64,000 nt of DNA from the NCBI RefSeq assembly GCF_037975245.1, contig NC_092568.1, positions 42,149,631-42,213,630 of the forward strand, read 5' to 3'. Shown here in pieces: positions 1-12,505 of this stretch. The position numbers were made by a program, and so were the translations under genes. Under the pieces are notes generated by a model, which saw nothing but the letters and a program-made list of their open reading frames with translations, was not told the origin of the DNA and ran no database searches. Position 1 is the stretch's first letter, and every line of letters starts with the position of its first letter. The DNA comes from Apostichopus japonicus. Lineage: Eukaryota; Echinodermata; Holothuroidea; Aspidochirotida; Stichopodidae.

Positions 1-2913
1 CATCAGAGGGACTTTGGAAGTTAGCTTTTGCTGAGGATAACAAACAGAGAATGAGGGAAAACACTGCCCTTATGGAAGGTTAGTGTTCAATATTACATAT
101 CCAGACAATTTGCATGTGGGGTGGAACTATGCACTTGCTTTGTTGCATTGGCATTAATTATCTAAATTATATGCAATGCTTCCTAAAGACAAGTGTTTGT
201 GGCTGATTGACCAATCTAGCAGACAACCTGTCCTTAGTTTCTCTTGATATGATTCTCACCATATAATGGATTCCATAATTCTCTAAAAGGAAAAAAAGAC
301 AGATTTGTGATATGAATAACATGCTGACCAACTTTCTTTTTAAGCATATAATATATTTAAAACAAATTTAAAGTTTGAAGCAACTCAATTGTGCGGAATT
401 TTCATTTCCTTATTTAATTTTTTACTTTCATTATTCTGCACAGGCCTCCTAAAACTTAAGGATTCAGATAACCCTACATTAAAATCACAATGCCATGGGG
501 CATTATGGGAAATAATGGGAGGGGGTATTAATATTCATATGAAACATATGACAGCTGAGGATCTGAAGAAACCAGGACAGAAACGACATACTAGGGTGCT
601 CCCAAATAAGAGTCATGTGATGATCAGCTACCAATGGGATGTACAGCAGAGTATGCTCTCTCTTAGGGATGCATTGAAGAATGATGGCTATAATGTGTGG
701 ATGGACATAGACAAACTGGGTAAGTTGTATACAATGCCCTTTAAATTTCAACAGAACTTGTGTTTGGTTGAAAATTTTCAATGTTATTCAATTGCATCCA
801 ACTACTGTATCTTACAGCATTGCTTTGACTATTCAAATTTCTTTCTCAGTCAAATTGCTCTACTAAATTGATTGACTAATTTTGTATGTAATAAATGCAA
901 AATATGCAGCTTACTTTCTTAATGACCAATGTTTTAGAAGTGATGAAGTCATTAGTTTAGTCACTAAATTAGTATTTATTTGGTGAACACATCTTGCAGT
1001 GTGCCTTGGTTTGAACAGACTTTGCATCTTGATTGTGAGCAATTGTTCATCTAGGTTTACTAAAATTAGCATAATTGAATAACCAAAGATAAACAAACAG
1101 CTCCACCGTCTCTTCGCTTTACTCCACGAAACAGGAAAGTATTAGAGTCGGTTCTGCATTTGGTCTTTTACCAAACCTACAGAGGAGTACTCATAATAGA
1201 AATGCACTTGATCAAGCTATATTAAGATGACATTTTTAGATTTCTTTTTCACCAAATGAAGTTTAATCAGCAAGGAATTAATAGATCTATACATTTCATT
1301 GCCAAGATACTTTTCGAATCAGCATTTATCACTTTTAAAAATCAACCTGAAAATGACCAAACTTTTCTTACTTTCACTTCAAAGATTTAAAATAAAACTT
1401 GACAAGTCAAGCTAATGTCCTTCTTTGCCATCAAAATCAATTCTACAAATCTGCTTTAAGTGGACAACTTTAAAATGAAGAATACTTGATCAAGTCTAAA
1501 CATGACACATGCCACTTGAAAATCAGTTCTCAATGTTTTACTTTTAATAGTTTAATTTGCTTTAATAGAGGTGGGCTTTGCAAACATATGAGTATGCTTT
1601 GTGTAACATAATACATCTTCCCACAGATGGTGACATCTTAGGTGGAATGGCAGATGCTGTTGAACAGGCTGCTGTTGTGCTAGTTTGCTTCTCACAGAGG
1701 TACAAAGATAGCCAGAGTTGTAGAACAGGTAACCAATCATTCATTTTGTGTTGTGCCTTTGTATTGAAGAGGAAGTATAATCATCTCACTAACATGATGC
1801 GGTATGAACCTCTACACAATTAAATATTGTAGTTATGATTTCTAAAATTGATCAAGTTTCAACTATGTTAATTACTATTTATGAATTACATAATTATGAT
1901 ACTAGCAGGCAGCTGATTAAATTACTGAATGCTTGCACTAAAATATCAACCATGAATATGTTTAACCCTTAATATTGTTTTATGATTGCTTCACTGTTGA
2001 TCCATTTTGTAAGTCTTATTTACCTTCTTTTATTGATGACTGTTAAATCTGTTTTTCAAATGATTCATTCTTTCTTGTTAAAGACATGTTCCTTTTATCA
2101 GGTTTTTCATTTTATTTTACATGAATAAAGTTGTTCCTTAACTTTTCCTTTTTACATTTTAGAGGCAACATATGCATACAAGCAGAATAAAACAATTGTT
2201 CCTTTAATGGTAGAGCCTAACTATAATCCAGATGGTTGGCTTGGAGCATTAATAGGCACCCTGAAGTATTACAAGTTTTATGATGAATCTGTTAAACCAT
2301 CAGAGTATGTGGAATTACTGCACACACTAGGCAATATGGGAAAACAAGGTATGTGAACCAATCAAAGACCGTACTAATCTCTTCATACATGATAGCAAAA
2401 GCTACCCATATAGTACAGTAGTTTGTATGTATGTATTTTTAGATCCTCCTGCAAGCAGGAACTCGCGAAGAAGCCTCATTGGCTTATCTAAGCGGTAAGC
2501 TGACCAAAGTCAGTCCCTTAGATTCATATTTAACGTCCATGATTATGAATTGTTAATTGTCAACAACTCTGTAACTGGACGACATACATTACTCTGGGAG
2601 TGACTCGAACCAGGGACCTTATGATTGAAAGGCACCGGCGTTAACCACTGAGCTAACACTCCTCCATTGTGCAAATGTCTATGGTGATCCTAGACAGGGA
2701 GAAATAATATTGTATAGATTTTCAATATTTGCACTTGATTTTAACATTTTATAACCATGATTTACACTGTTTTATATGCGGACACCGTAGTGGTTAGTGT
2801 GTCCACATATAAACTAGAGGCCTGGGTTCGAATCCCAGTGGAGGCTGGGAGTTTTTTCACTGTTCTGGATTTTCCAACTCACTACAGTTTTTTTTGTAGT
2901 GAGTTGGAAAATA

Positions 2914-2985
<72 letters not shown>

Positions 2986-3884
2986 AATATTTATATATTC
3001 CTACCTGTATTCCTACATATAGTCCTATATATTCCTCAATACTTGAGTACTCTAATATGTCATCATTCATCCTGAGAGTGTACATGAAAGGGTGTTCTTA
3101 TAACAAAGCCTCTTTCGATGTGCACACAGATAATTTAAATTGGTGTGAAGATCATTATTGAGCTGTATAAACTTGCTACTACTGAAATGTCATTGAGACT
3201 GGTTAAATGACAGAAAGATTATAAATGGTATAATATTAATATAATGCAGTTCTCAGCATGTCATCAGAAACTTCAACGTTACCTCTTAATTAGTGAATTC
3301 TTTTAGTTTCTGCCTATCTTTGTATATTGCTGGAGTTCTTCTAAATTCTATCTGTTACTGATGAATCAGCTTTCTCTCTGTTCTGGTAGCAGCTCATTCA
3401 TCTCTCTTTACACTTGTTTTAGTTCTAATTGACCGTGAAGAATAAAGGAAGTTTCCTTTTCAAAATTTTTAGAAAAATATGGGCCAGTAGACCCCATATA
3501 TTTCCCTTACAGACCCTAGTATTCCCAGCATGTTAACAGCTGATCATTTTCCTGTATCTTGTAGGATACATTTTACCACAGAAAGAAGTTTTGACAGGGT
3601 CAAGTAAACCAGTTTCAATAAGCAGAGAACCCACATTAACCTTGCAGACGGATTCCAGGCAGATAAGTGGTTGGAGTAACAGCGATGTGGAAGAATGGCT
3701 AATAAAGAACGACCTATCAGAGGCTGCCTCAAAGTTCAAAGATATTGATGGAGAATTGCTCTATCAAATGTACAAGCAATCACAGAGGGCGCCAGAGTTC
3801 TTTCACAATGCAGTGAGTAAGGAGTTAGGACTGAAGTATTTCCAGGTGCTAAAATTCACAAGAGCACTTGAGAAGGCAGTATAG
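1..3884 (+). CDS. ARM-repeat / TIR / SAM protein, SARM1-related (5' end outside window)
   Basis: Five exons join in frame: 1-78, 444-719, 1627-1728, 2163-2348 and 3565-3884 (TAG stop). All four introns are phase 1 with GT-AG ends. They give 319 visible residues. Residues 1 to about 62 look like the end of an armadillo array (SEGLWKLAF, then [10 protein letters not shown]). Residues about 82-200 are a TIR domain ([44 protein letters not shown]). Residues about 248-317 are a SAM domain ([13 protein letters not shown] to [10 protein letters not shown]). In SARM1 the order is ARM-SAM-SAM-TIR and its TIR cleaves NAD+. Here E152 in RTEATYA sits where SARM1 has its catalytic Glu, and its codon is split by intron 3. 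NADase activity and a role in immunity or cell death are inferences. TIR-SAM proteins of this kind are known in invertebrates. The upstream exons are not in the window. Confidence 0.86.
2440..2664 (-). repeat. tRNA-derived SINE (minus strand)
   Basis: Read on the minus strand, 2664-2595 has a tRNA-like head: GGAGTGTTAGCTCAGTGG with a D-arm, then a T-arm and B-box GGTTCGAGTCACTCCC. A non-tRNA body follows down to about 2440. A true tRNA gene is less likely because the head runs on into a long tail and sits in an intron of the TIR gene. Confidence 0.6.
2778..2848 (+). repeat. tRNA-like SINE head
   Basis: The stretch contains TAGTGGTTAGTGTGTCC (A-box/D-arm like) and GGGTTCGAATCCCAG (a near-perfect B-box with paired T-stem). 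It lies in intron 4 of the TIR gene, just before a hairpin and a (TA)n run. It resembles the unit of the tandem array at 22412-22976. The 5' stem does not pair as a working tRNA should, so I call it a SINE or tRNA pseudogene. Confidence 0.55.
2869..2912. other. perfect 18-bp inverted repeat (hairpin)
   Basis: The arms 2869-2886 (ATTTTCCAACTCACTACA) and 2895-2912 are exact reverse complements, with an 8-nt T-rich loop. It sits between the tRNA-like head and the TA microsatellite. Confidence 0.85.
2911..2978. repeat. (TA)n microsatellite
   Basis: Almost pure TA dinucleotides inside intron 4 of the TIR gene, ending in ACACACA. Open reading frames across it have no coding meaning. Confidence 0.95.
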
Positions 3885-6619
3885 AGAGGTGCTACTTATA
3901 GTATAGAGAGGTTGGGGAGGGGGGGGTGGGTGGGTGGGTGGAGGGTTTGTCTTTAGGCTTACTTTCAGTATTCTAGTCAAAGCAAAATAAACTTCATAAC
4001 ATGATACATTTAATGTAAATGCTAGCATTCAAAAAGAAGAATTCTGGTGTATTTATCTGGTCTAATGATTGGATGACCAACCAATGGCAATGCTTTCTGC
4101 CGTATTTGTAAAATCTAGTATTTATTCCATTTATTACAGTTTTGATGGCCCAGAGAAATTAAAAATATAACATAATATGATGCTGTAATTCCACCTGCCA
4201 TAATTTATCTTTTGTAAATGTTAAAACACAATCTGTTAATACTTGTTATGTGTGCTATTAACATTATTATTGGAGGTGACTCATAATCTGGTTTAAGGTA
4301 AAGTAACAGCTTTCTTAAGGAAGATTATTTTCCCTCAGTCACTCTGGCAGTGATCTGCCTTATAAACATCTGTATTCCATTTATGCATTGACTTGTACAG
4401 TGATATTTACAAACAAATCTTTTTCCATTGTGGGTTGGAGTCAGTTGCAAAGTAGGGCTTTCAAATATGCCTTGAACAAAGCAGTACAATATAGATTGTT
4501 AATACAGCTTTGGGCTGAATTTGTTGAAGTATATCTTTGTATCTAATTTCAGGATACCTATTGTCTTTCACCCGTAATGTAATTAAATGCAGCACAAAAG
4601 TACAAGACAAAAGCTTGATCAGTTTAGTCAACAGTCACAACATTTATTTCATTGTTAAACCAAAGATTGATATATATTTATCATTATTTTCATACTTTTG
4701 TGATTTGTATTGTGAGTGCAGGGTAACAAGAATCATGTCTTTCAAATAAAACAACATTTAAGCCATTATCAAAATAACTCTCTACTTGTAATTATTCATG
4801 TTCCCAATTTACACTCTCAAGATGGACCTTTACAAGCCTGAGGGAAGAAGAATCATGGAAATTCACAAAAGTCTCAAGTCACAATAGCTCAACTTTTAAT
4901 AGTATTTACATCTGTAACTTGAAGCTGTCAATTTTAACATATCCTGTTTCTTGCAAACACACTGAGACTTCTCAACTTTTGTCTCATTTATGAGCACAAC
5001 CTAATATTTAGACCTAATTATAAACCTAACTTATAGACTAAATATGCCTCACAATGGAACATTTGATGTCTAAATTTTGAACGCCACATTCAACATATCC
5101 ACAGCCACACTCCTGATTCCAACATTTGTTGATCTGTCTAATGCAGTCTACAAAGTGTCATGCCCCTACCAGAATCAATCCTGGAATATTGGTTTATGGA
5201 GCAGTGAATGATGAACTGCAGTGGAATTAATAAAAGAAATTATATGGACATGTTACCATAGAAATGTACTTATACCGGTGCAATGAGGCTTAGCAATTGG
5301 AAGGTTCGGGGTTCGATCTCCGGCCAGGTCATAGTAAGGTGGGTTTGATCGAAGAGCAATCTACAGTTTTTCCCATATGAAATGACTTTCTAAAGTAAAG
5401 ATTCCAAAAATGACCTTACATTTAAGTTGCAATCCATAATCCTTGCGGGCTTCTCCCACATTTGTGACCGCTTAAGCGTCTTAAAAATAACTGATTATTA
5501 TTAATACTATTATTATTACTTCAGCAGCTGGCCAAACCAACTAGATCCATCTATGCCAGGCTACATCAAGACACATTGTTAACTTGTGGGATAACATTGT
5601 GGCTCATTTCTTGACAAAACCAGGCAGTAACTCCAAACACATCCAGACAGTCTAATACTGCTAGGATTTTGCATCTAATATTTATTACAAAATCATATCA
5701 GATTTGAAGGATAAGAGCAAGAGAGATTAGATGACTTTGGAATAAGTTTTTCTAATAACTGAAAGTATTAATAAGATCATAAGCAGACTGGGCAGACTAT
5801 TACACAACTTAAGAACCTATTAAATACACCTTTGATATATTGTAGCTGATTAGAGTCTTGCATACCTCACAACTGGCGAGTTAGACCCGCATTTGATGTC
5901 CCAAACCCGCCAAGCCACATACAGTATGCTCGTCAAAATCCCGATCCCGACTGAGTTGCATGCCAAAAAATTGAAAACTTTACACACAATTCATATGTTA
6001 CTTTATGCAGTTACTGTAAGTTGTACATCTTTACAGCTAATTCATAACATTGCATGCCACCATTTTGCATGTAGGGGGACTCAAAATTCAAGTGTGTTAA
6101 AAATAAAGGTGAAGGGATACCCCCTCCCCTCTTCCTCATTCGCAGACAACAAGTATGACGATAACCAGCAGTTGCAACAGGAAAACGTGGGAGCTATGGA
6201 ATGACAGGCTTAATAGTTGAGCTATGTTTGAAAGTACAACTCCTGTTTTATCCCAAGTAATAGACAGTACAATATTTACCAGTTGCAAATGTTACATATT
6301 CATAGAATGTGTCAATAAAGAAAGAAATAAACTACATAGCAGCAGCATTAAAAGTTTTACTGGTTTCTGTAATTAACTACAAATCACATTAACATGATAG
6401 TTAATTTCATTGTCATAGAGAGTAACATAGTACTTCTGGGTGTTGAAAGAACCAATTTTGTAATCCCACATTTCCTGCATGAAATTTAATTTATAAGATT
6501 GAAAATGTGTAGTGTTTCTTAATACTGTACTTTTTTTCTATTTGGTGAAACATATATCTTTTGTCATCTACAGCCAATGGTTCCCTTACGACACCATGCC
6601 CTCCAAGCAGGGTCTTTTG
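3885..6619. other. intergenic region between convergent TIR and LRR1 genes
   Basis: It holds the 3' UTR of the TIR gene, starting with a G-rich tract at 3911-3943. Possible poly(A) signals AATAAA lie near 3985 and 4746. The SINE at 5274-5517 and the outer copy of the LRR1 3'-end duplication (6557-6612) also lie here. No further exon with recognisable homology was seen, and the open stretches at 4537-4749 and 5893-6204 have no family features. Confidence 0.6.
5274..5517 (+). repeat. tRNA-derived SINE with ATT-rich tail
   Basis: The head contains a B-box-like GGGGTTCGATCTCC near 5308. The body ends in TTGCGGGCTTCTCCCACA followed by GCTTAAGCGTCTTAAAA and an ATT-repeat tail. The same tail recurs at 25563-25665 (TTGCGGGCTTCTTCCACA, GTTTAAGCGTCGTAAAA), which supports a dispersed SINE family. 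Confidence 0.72.
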
Positions 6620-6668
6620 TCATCTACAGCCAATGGTTCCCTTACGACACCACGCCCTCCAAGCAGGG
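6557..6668. repeat. 56-bp tandem duplication at the 3' end of LRR1
   Basis: Copies 6557-6612 and 6613-6668 differ at very few positions. The LRR1 stop codon (6620-6622 on the minus strand) lies in the inner copy. The outer copy carries the same TGA context and now lies in the 3' UTR. Confidence 0.9.
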
Positions 6669-9600
6669 CCGCCTGTCTTCCATAGCTGAGAACAATAAGA
6701 TGAACATAGAACGGTTGTCATGGGGACAATATCCCCCACCCCATTCACTGTCATTACACTGCTTGCAATATTATGCATGTTGAATTGTTGTGTAGGCTGG
6801 ACATAGGGCTTAAAGCAGACTCTTCCACATTGACACACCATGGCAGCATCAAGGAACATGCAAACTGTTACCGGTATAAACTGTCTGCAATACTCAAGCC
6901 TGCAGATAAGAAAGACATAAGAAATAATCAAAATGAATAGTCAGTGATTTCCTAGATGATTTGAACAAACCAGCAGTCTTCCAATGGAGGTAAAAGTATT
7001 TGGTTTTCATGCCAACAGAGCAGGACATAAAGTAGACATTAAAATTGGCATTGTTCACTGTATAGTATAGCATTCACTGAACAGCATATATACAGTAGTG
7101 TTCGCTGCATAGTGTAGCATTCACTGTATAGTGTAGCATTCACTATACAGCATATATAATGTTCACTGTTCAGTGTAGCATTCAGTATACTGCATAAATA
7201 GTGTTCATAGTATAGTGTTCACTGTATAGTGTAGTGTTCACTGTATATTGTAATATTCACTGTACAGCATTTATAGTGTTCACTGTATAGTGTACCATTC
7301 CCTGTACATCATACTGTACATAGTGTTCACTGTAGTGTAATGGTCACTGAATAGTGTAGTGTTCACTGCATAGTGTAGCATTCACTGTATACTGTAGCGT
7401 TCGCTGTACAGCATATAGTGTTCACTTCAACGTATAGTGTAGCGTTCACTGCACAGCATATAGTGTTCCCTGAATAGTGTAGCATTCACTACACAGCTTA
7501 TATAGTGTTCACTTTTTAGTGTAGCATTCACTATAAAGCATATATAGTGTTCACTTTTTAGTGTAGCATTCACTATAGTATATACAGCATATATAGTGTT
7601 CACTGTATAGTGTAGTGTTCACTGTATAGTATAGTGTTGTTCACTCAACTTCACTGTATAGTGTAGTGTTGTTCACTGTATAGTGTAACGTTCCTTGTAC
7701 AACAAATAAAGTGTTCACTGTTGACTTCAAATGGCGATCAACTTCCACAGAGAACTATGAGTTTCTTCTACTCAATGAGGTGCCTCATCATACTAAATAT
7801 AAAGTTCATCTACCTTTAGGGTATTTGAGTTACCATGCTTACACTGTTCTCAGACGTTGACCTATTAATCTCAAACGACCTTTGACCTCCACAGAGAACA
7901 ATACTGTTCTTCTACTCAATAAGGTGCTTCCATGTACCAAGTTTGAAGTTCAGTCACCATAAGGTATTTGAGTTATCATGTTTACAAGCCAATGTTTACA
8001 CATGCCACCACCATCCAAAGATTCCTTTTGCCTCTGGCTAGGAATCAAAACAGGTTGGAGAAAGTGGATGGTCGGTGACACTAACTCTGTCTTTTGGAAT
8101 ATTTGGAACAATATTGATTAACAAATTAGCAGAAAAACAGCATGCTTAGTGATATGTTGTTGCATTCTATGTGAGATCATTTGATGTAAACTATACACAC
8201 AAGGTTCTTGTACTTCAGTGCTGTTGATCCACATACCAAGAATAACATATCTTCAAAGTTTTCTTTTTAAATTATTGTGATTACACGGTTTCTAGACCTC
8301 TGTGCATTTTATATGCCTTTAATATCCACAGAAAACTATGATTCTTGTGCTCAAATAGATGGATCCACAAACCAATATGAAGTTCATACATTATGTACTC
8401 TCTGAGTTATCATGTTTATTGGCTATGACATCACATACACAAACTATCTAGGTTACAACATGGACTTCTTTACCTTCAGCAATGAAAACGCTCATTTGTA
8501 TCAACCCATTGGAGACATCTTATAAATATCAGTCCAACTTTTATATAAACCTTACCTGTGCTTGACAACAGCTTGGCCAGTAAATTCCAGCAAGGATGGG
8601 AAAGTATAAGACTCTTGTCTGAGATCTCTGCCACATTCAAGAGTAAATGGGTTTCCATGGAGATCAATCTCATCCAATCTCAAAGCAGTAAACGAAGACG
8701 GGATGGACTGCAGCGCATTCATTGACAGGTTCAGGAACTTCAGGGAAGACATCTGTCCAGCACTGTAGGGAACCAACTGCAGCTGATTTTCACTAAGGTT
8801 GATGCGAACAAGATTCCGAAATTTGAAGAGTTGAGGAGGGACCACTTGGAGACAATTTTTGGAAATATCTAACGAGCACAGTGACTGAGATAGAGAACTT
8901 TGAATGAAGGACTTGGAGATGAATTTTAATTTATTGTTGGAGAGATTAAGTTCTGCTAGATTTTTTAGTCTTCCCCATTGATCAGGGAAATTCTCTATAG
9001 CATTGCAGCTTAAGTCCAAACTTATCAAATGTTTCAGCTCTAAGATTCTAGAATCAAACCGACGAAGCTTGCAGTTGGAGATGTGCAAGACCTCTAGAGA
9101 CTTTGCAAAGCTTGTTGTGATCGGGTAGTCTTTTCTCTCCTCAATGTACATTTTTGTTTTTGGTCTTTCCACCTGCGATGTCGTTGCAGGTGTTAGGGTG
9201 GTTAGGTGAGAGGCCTTTAGGTCTTTATCCTGATGTCCTAACTTGATTGCTGACAAGAAACTCTTGAGCTGAATTGGGTCTGCCTGGAGAGGTAGATTGA
9301 AAAAATGATACAGACTCATTCAATCGATAATAGTGTTTCACTTATCATGATGCCAAAGATAAAAATACATACAAATCAATGAACTAGTTTCCACTTCATT
9401 TTACAAGCCAGCTTGGTTCAGAAGATTCACTTTAAATAAAGTCTTCCTACATTAGGAGTGAAAACTATTATACAATTATATCAATTTAAACTTCATATTG
9501 AAGAAATGAATTTACATGGATATTCCAACATTTTCTTCCTCAAGCAATAGTTCGAATATTACCCTCAATTAACTTAAATTCACCTTGCTTAGAAACAGAT

Positions 9601-11476
9601 CATGTGGAGGTTCCCGGATTCTCACAGTTGCCTTGCCTTCTCCAACAAACTTGGTGAACAGTGCAGCTACATTCTCTTTGAGCTAAACAAAAACAACAAC
9701 AGAAACACTATCATAATATCATGAGTGATTGTACTAAGGTGTGAAAAATTTGATTGTCACAGTTCTCATGGCACAGATTAGACAGTAACTATGGCAAGTT
9801 GGCAATGAAAATAACACATTTATTGTACATGCTTGTACCCTATACATATTAACCCAATAGCAGGAACAAAGAAACTCTTTGTTGGAGTCTTGGAGAAGTG
9901 ACGTTTCAGTTTATTCCTTGATTCTACATGCAGTTCAGAACTGAAGACAACCTTACAAACAAATTTTAGTACTTCACAGTGAAGTTCACATCCATGCAAC
10001 TTTATCCTAATCACCCAGAAAGATGAAAGTAAGGTTTATTTTATAATATAACCATATTTGACTAAACACTGTATAACAACAATATCCTAAAATATGACCA
10101 AAGATAAATCAAGTCTTTTAGTTACATCAATTATTTTGGTAACAATTTGTGTGAGATTGGAAACGCTGCAAGAGACAAGTTTGCTTTGATCAAAAGAAAA
10201 GAATTTGAGAGGTAGCATGGTGCTAGTCTAAATCAATTTTACATTTTATGTGTAAGTTTACTGGACTGCCACTGACAGGCTGATCAAGGTACTGGGGTAA
10301 CCCTGAAAGTCAAAATATATTGAGGTACCAGAAAAACAATCTGATATTTTACAATTGAAAATAGATTGCATACTTTCTTGTTCTGGTTGCACTTTCAATG
10401 TGTTTGTGACTCACAAATGCCAGATAAAAGATTCATTTTGGGAATAAGAAAGTTTGATTGGTTACCACTTGTCAGTAGTTGGGTGGGTACAGTATATGGA
10501 AACTTTGTAAGGCTTAGAGAACAAATATTGTTTAGTTTTATAATTCAACGATGCTTTGATGGGATTCCACCAGAATTAGATTCATATTTATACTGGTAAA
10601 AGTCCTCCTTAACTTTACTACGTAATTAAATTTTACTGTATAGTTCCTGTAAATGGGTGAAATCAGTGGCGTAGGAAGGTACTTTTGAGTGGGGGGGCTG
10701 AAGACTGATGGCCGGCATTTTTGCATTTCCAGGTAGCCTCAGATGCAATTTGGTGCAATATAGCACACTTCAACACCCACTCCATTTTGTAAACTTAATT
10801 TTGTATTTTCACCAGGCCTTAGATGCAATTTGGTGCTCCAAATGAGAATTTTTTTCTCATTTGGAAATGAAAAAGTGGTTTTCTGACTTGCGAAGCGGGG
10901 GGGGCGGAATGATACTTCCGCCCCTCCACATTTTTCACTGGGGGGTTGGCGCCCCCCAGCCCCCCCGGTTCCTACGCCCTTGGGTGAAATAATTTGCAAT
11001 AGTGCCTCCAAATACAACACTGAATCACTGATGTTTCCTTCTTTCACTGTATAAATGAGGTTAATGTGGATTAAAGTTATATTCAGAACAGTGGTTACAA
11101 TTTCACTTTCAAACACTGCAGTAAACGATGTCTATGAGTAGTGCAGCTACATTTCCAGTAAGCAATACAAAATGTTAGAGGACACACAAAGTAACTGTTT
11201 ATCACCATAGTTGAAATATGGAGGTCATGTGAGTACTGTAGACTAAGAGTTGTAATTCTTGATAAGTTGTTCACAACATCAACAAGCCATCAATACCTTG
11301 TATTTTGATCCTTTTCGGTCCTTTGCGGTGCAAAGCATAAGAAATAATCCCCCAGATATTCCAGAACAGGGTTTCTTGCCAATTGCCAAGGATGTCCTTG
11401 CGGAACGGTTTTTGCCTCTGAAGCCTTCAGACGAAAGTAGGCGGCTAACCACCTCAACGTCACAAGATAAACGCAT
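6620..11476 (-). CDS. LRR1: LRR1, leucine-rich repeat substrate receptor of CUL2 ubiquitin ligase
   Basis: Four exons on the minus strand are 11297-11476, 9584-9682, 8556-9283 and 6620-6899. They give 428 residues, against about 414 for human LRR1. The start at 11476 (MRLSCDVEVVSR) is chosen because vertebrate LRR1 begins almost identically, although an upstream in-frame ATG exists at 11494. Residues about 155-315 hold leucine-rich repeats (LISLDLSCNAI, LAELNLSNNKL, LVRINLSENQL, LKFLNLSMNAL). Residues about 323-336 (SLLEFTGQAVVKHR) fit an Elongin BC-box. Residues 344-352 (IPVTVCMFL) fit the Cul2-box pattern of hydrophobic-P-x-x-hydrophobic. A Cys cluster follows (CQCGRVC, then SSYC). The known role is recognition of proteins for CUL2 ubiquitylation, including replisome unloading in mitosis. 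The last residues lie in a 56-bp duplication, so the C-terminal tail may be lineage-specific. Confidence 0.93.
7040..7715. repeat. degenerate tandem repeat in LRR1 intron 3
   Basis: Many imperfect copies of a unit of about 20-40 bp built on GTTCACTGTATAGTGTAGCA, with interspersed ACAGCATATA. Spacing is irregular, so this is an old, decayed minisatellite. Confidence 0.8.
7716..8425 (+). repeat. dispersed repeat family with GACCTTTGACCTCCACAG motif
   Basis: Three related segments (about 7716-7850, 7855-7990, 8200-8425) share blocks such as GACCTTTGACCTCCACAG, a 'tactcaatgaggtg' block and a 'gagttatcatgtttac' block. A fourth diverged copy lies at about 41640-41935. No coding capacity is seen. 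The rest of intron 3 (to 8555) shows nothing further. Confidence 0.6.
10664..10982. mobile_element. short hAT-like DNA transposon (319 bp, non-autonomous)
   Basis: Termini are CAGTGGCGTAGGAAGG (left) and, on the other strand, CAAGGGCGTAGGAACC (right). They are flanked by a perfect 8-bp duplication GGTGAAAT at 10656-10663 and 10983-10990. The 8-bp duplication with CA-ended inverted repeats fits the hAT superfamily. It lies in intron 1 of LRR1 and has G/C homopolymer tracts but no transposase. Confidence 0.85.
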
Positions 11477-12505
11477 TTTGAATCTATGAAGCAAGTAACA
11501 TATATACTTAAGGAGATGATTTACGCTTTAATCAACAACTTTGAGGACCTTGAAATTACAATACAAATATTCAAAGACAAAAATAAACAGTTTACCATAA
11601 TAGGTGCACGAGAGAAGAAACTGCCACATGCTTCGCAATCTGACAAAATGATAAAAGTAACAAAAATACTATGGGAACAAAAATTGATAATGACTAACAT
11701 TCATTAGGTTACAAACTCAAGTCTGCATTGATTAACAAAACCAAAAGATTAACTGCTAATTTTTTGATTGCTACCAAAGTCTAGCCCTGCTAAAAGCTCC
11801 AGATAAACAGTGCAATTCACAGGTCCAGTGATTCTGTCACCCAACAGGATTTTCACAGAAATTTAAACTGATATTATACTGTGTTCAGAACATAGTGTGG
11901 TTAGCATTCCTTATCCTGGTTTAATGTAAAAAACAGAAACTTATGCCACCTTTAGAATTCACTTCCACCTTTACATGACTTTCTCTACATAGAATGAGTG
12001 ATCATCTAGTTATTTACTTACTTAGGACTGTACTCTTTTATGGAGGAAATTGATCACAAATATTATCAATTTCACATTTTTGGGGGGGAGGGATGGGGAT
12101 TACACACAACACTGGAGGTTTTGGGGAATTGTAATAAGCAAGCTATGATCAATAAGGCCTAGGCTACCTGTAGCTATTGTTTTAATCAAACTTAAAACTA
12201 TAATTGGAAAAACTGCAATTCTGACTAAAAACTCAGCCTACAGAAACTGTTATCTCCTGAGTCGACCAGGTGTCTCTTGGTTATGAACTTTGCGATCTCA
12301 CATCATGCAGATTTTGTGCATCAATTACCTGGCAAACCTTGATTTCTGATTTCTTTATAAATAGTGATCAGAACTGAACCAGAAATTGGATCATGTTTTA
12401 AAGGGCTAGTTGGATTTTGCCTAATTCTTCTTAGGCCCAGGCCTATGATTGCCCTAAGCCAAATTTAGTATTAAGAATTAGGCCTACTAATCATTACTAA
12501 GTTAA
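11477..12505. other. LRR1 upstream region
   Basis: This is the sequence 5' of the LRR1 start, so the promoter should lie here. I could not place a TATA box, an initiator or an upstream exon with confidence. The open stretch 11486-11707 has no recognisable features. Confidence 0.4.

Noticed and set aside
2595-2848. Two functional tRNA genes
   Set aside because: B-boxes are good but the acceptor stems do not pair properly and the sequences run on into SINE-type tails. SINE heads fit better.
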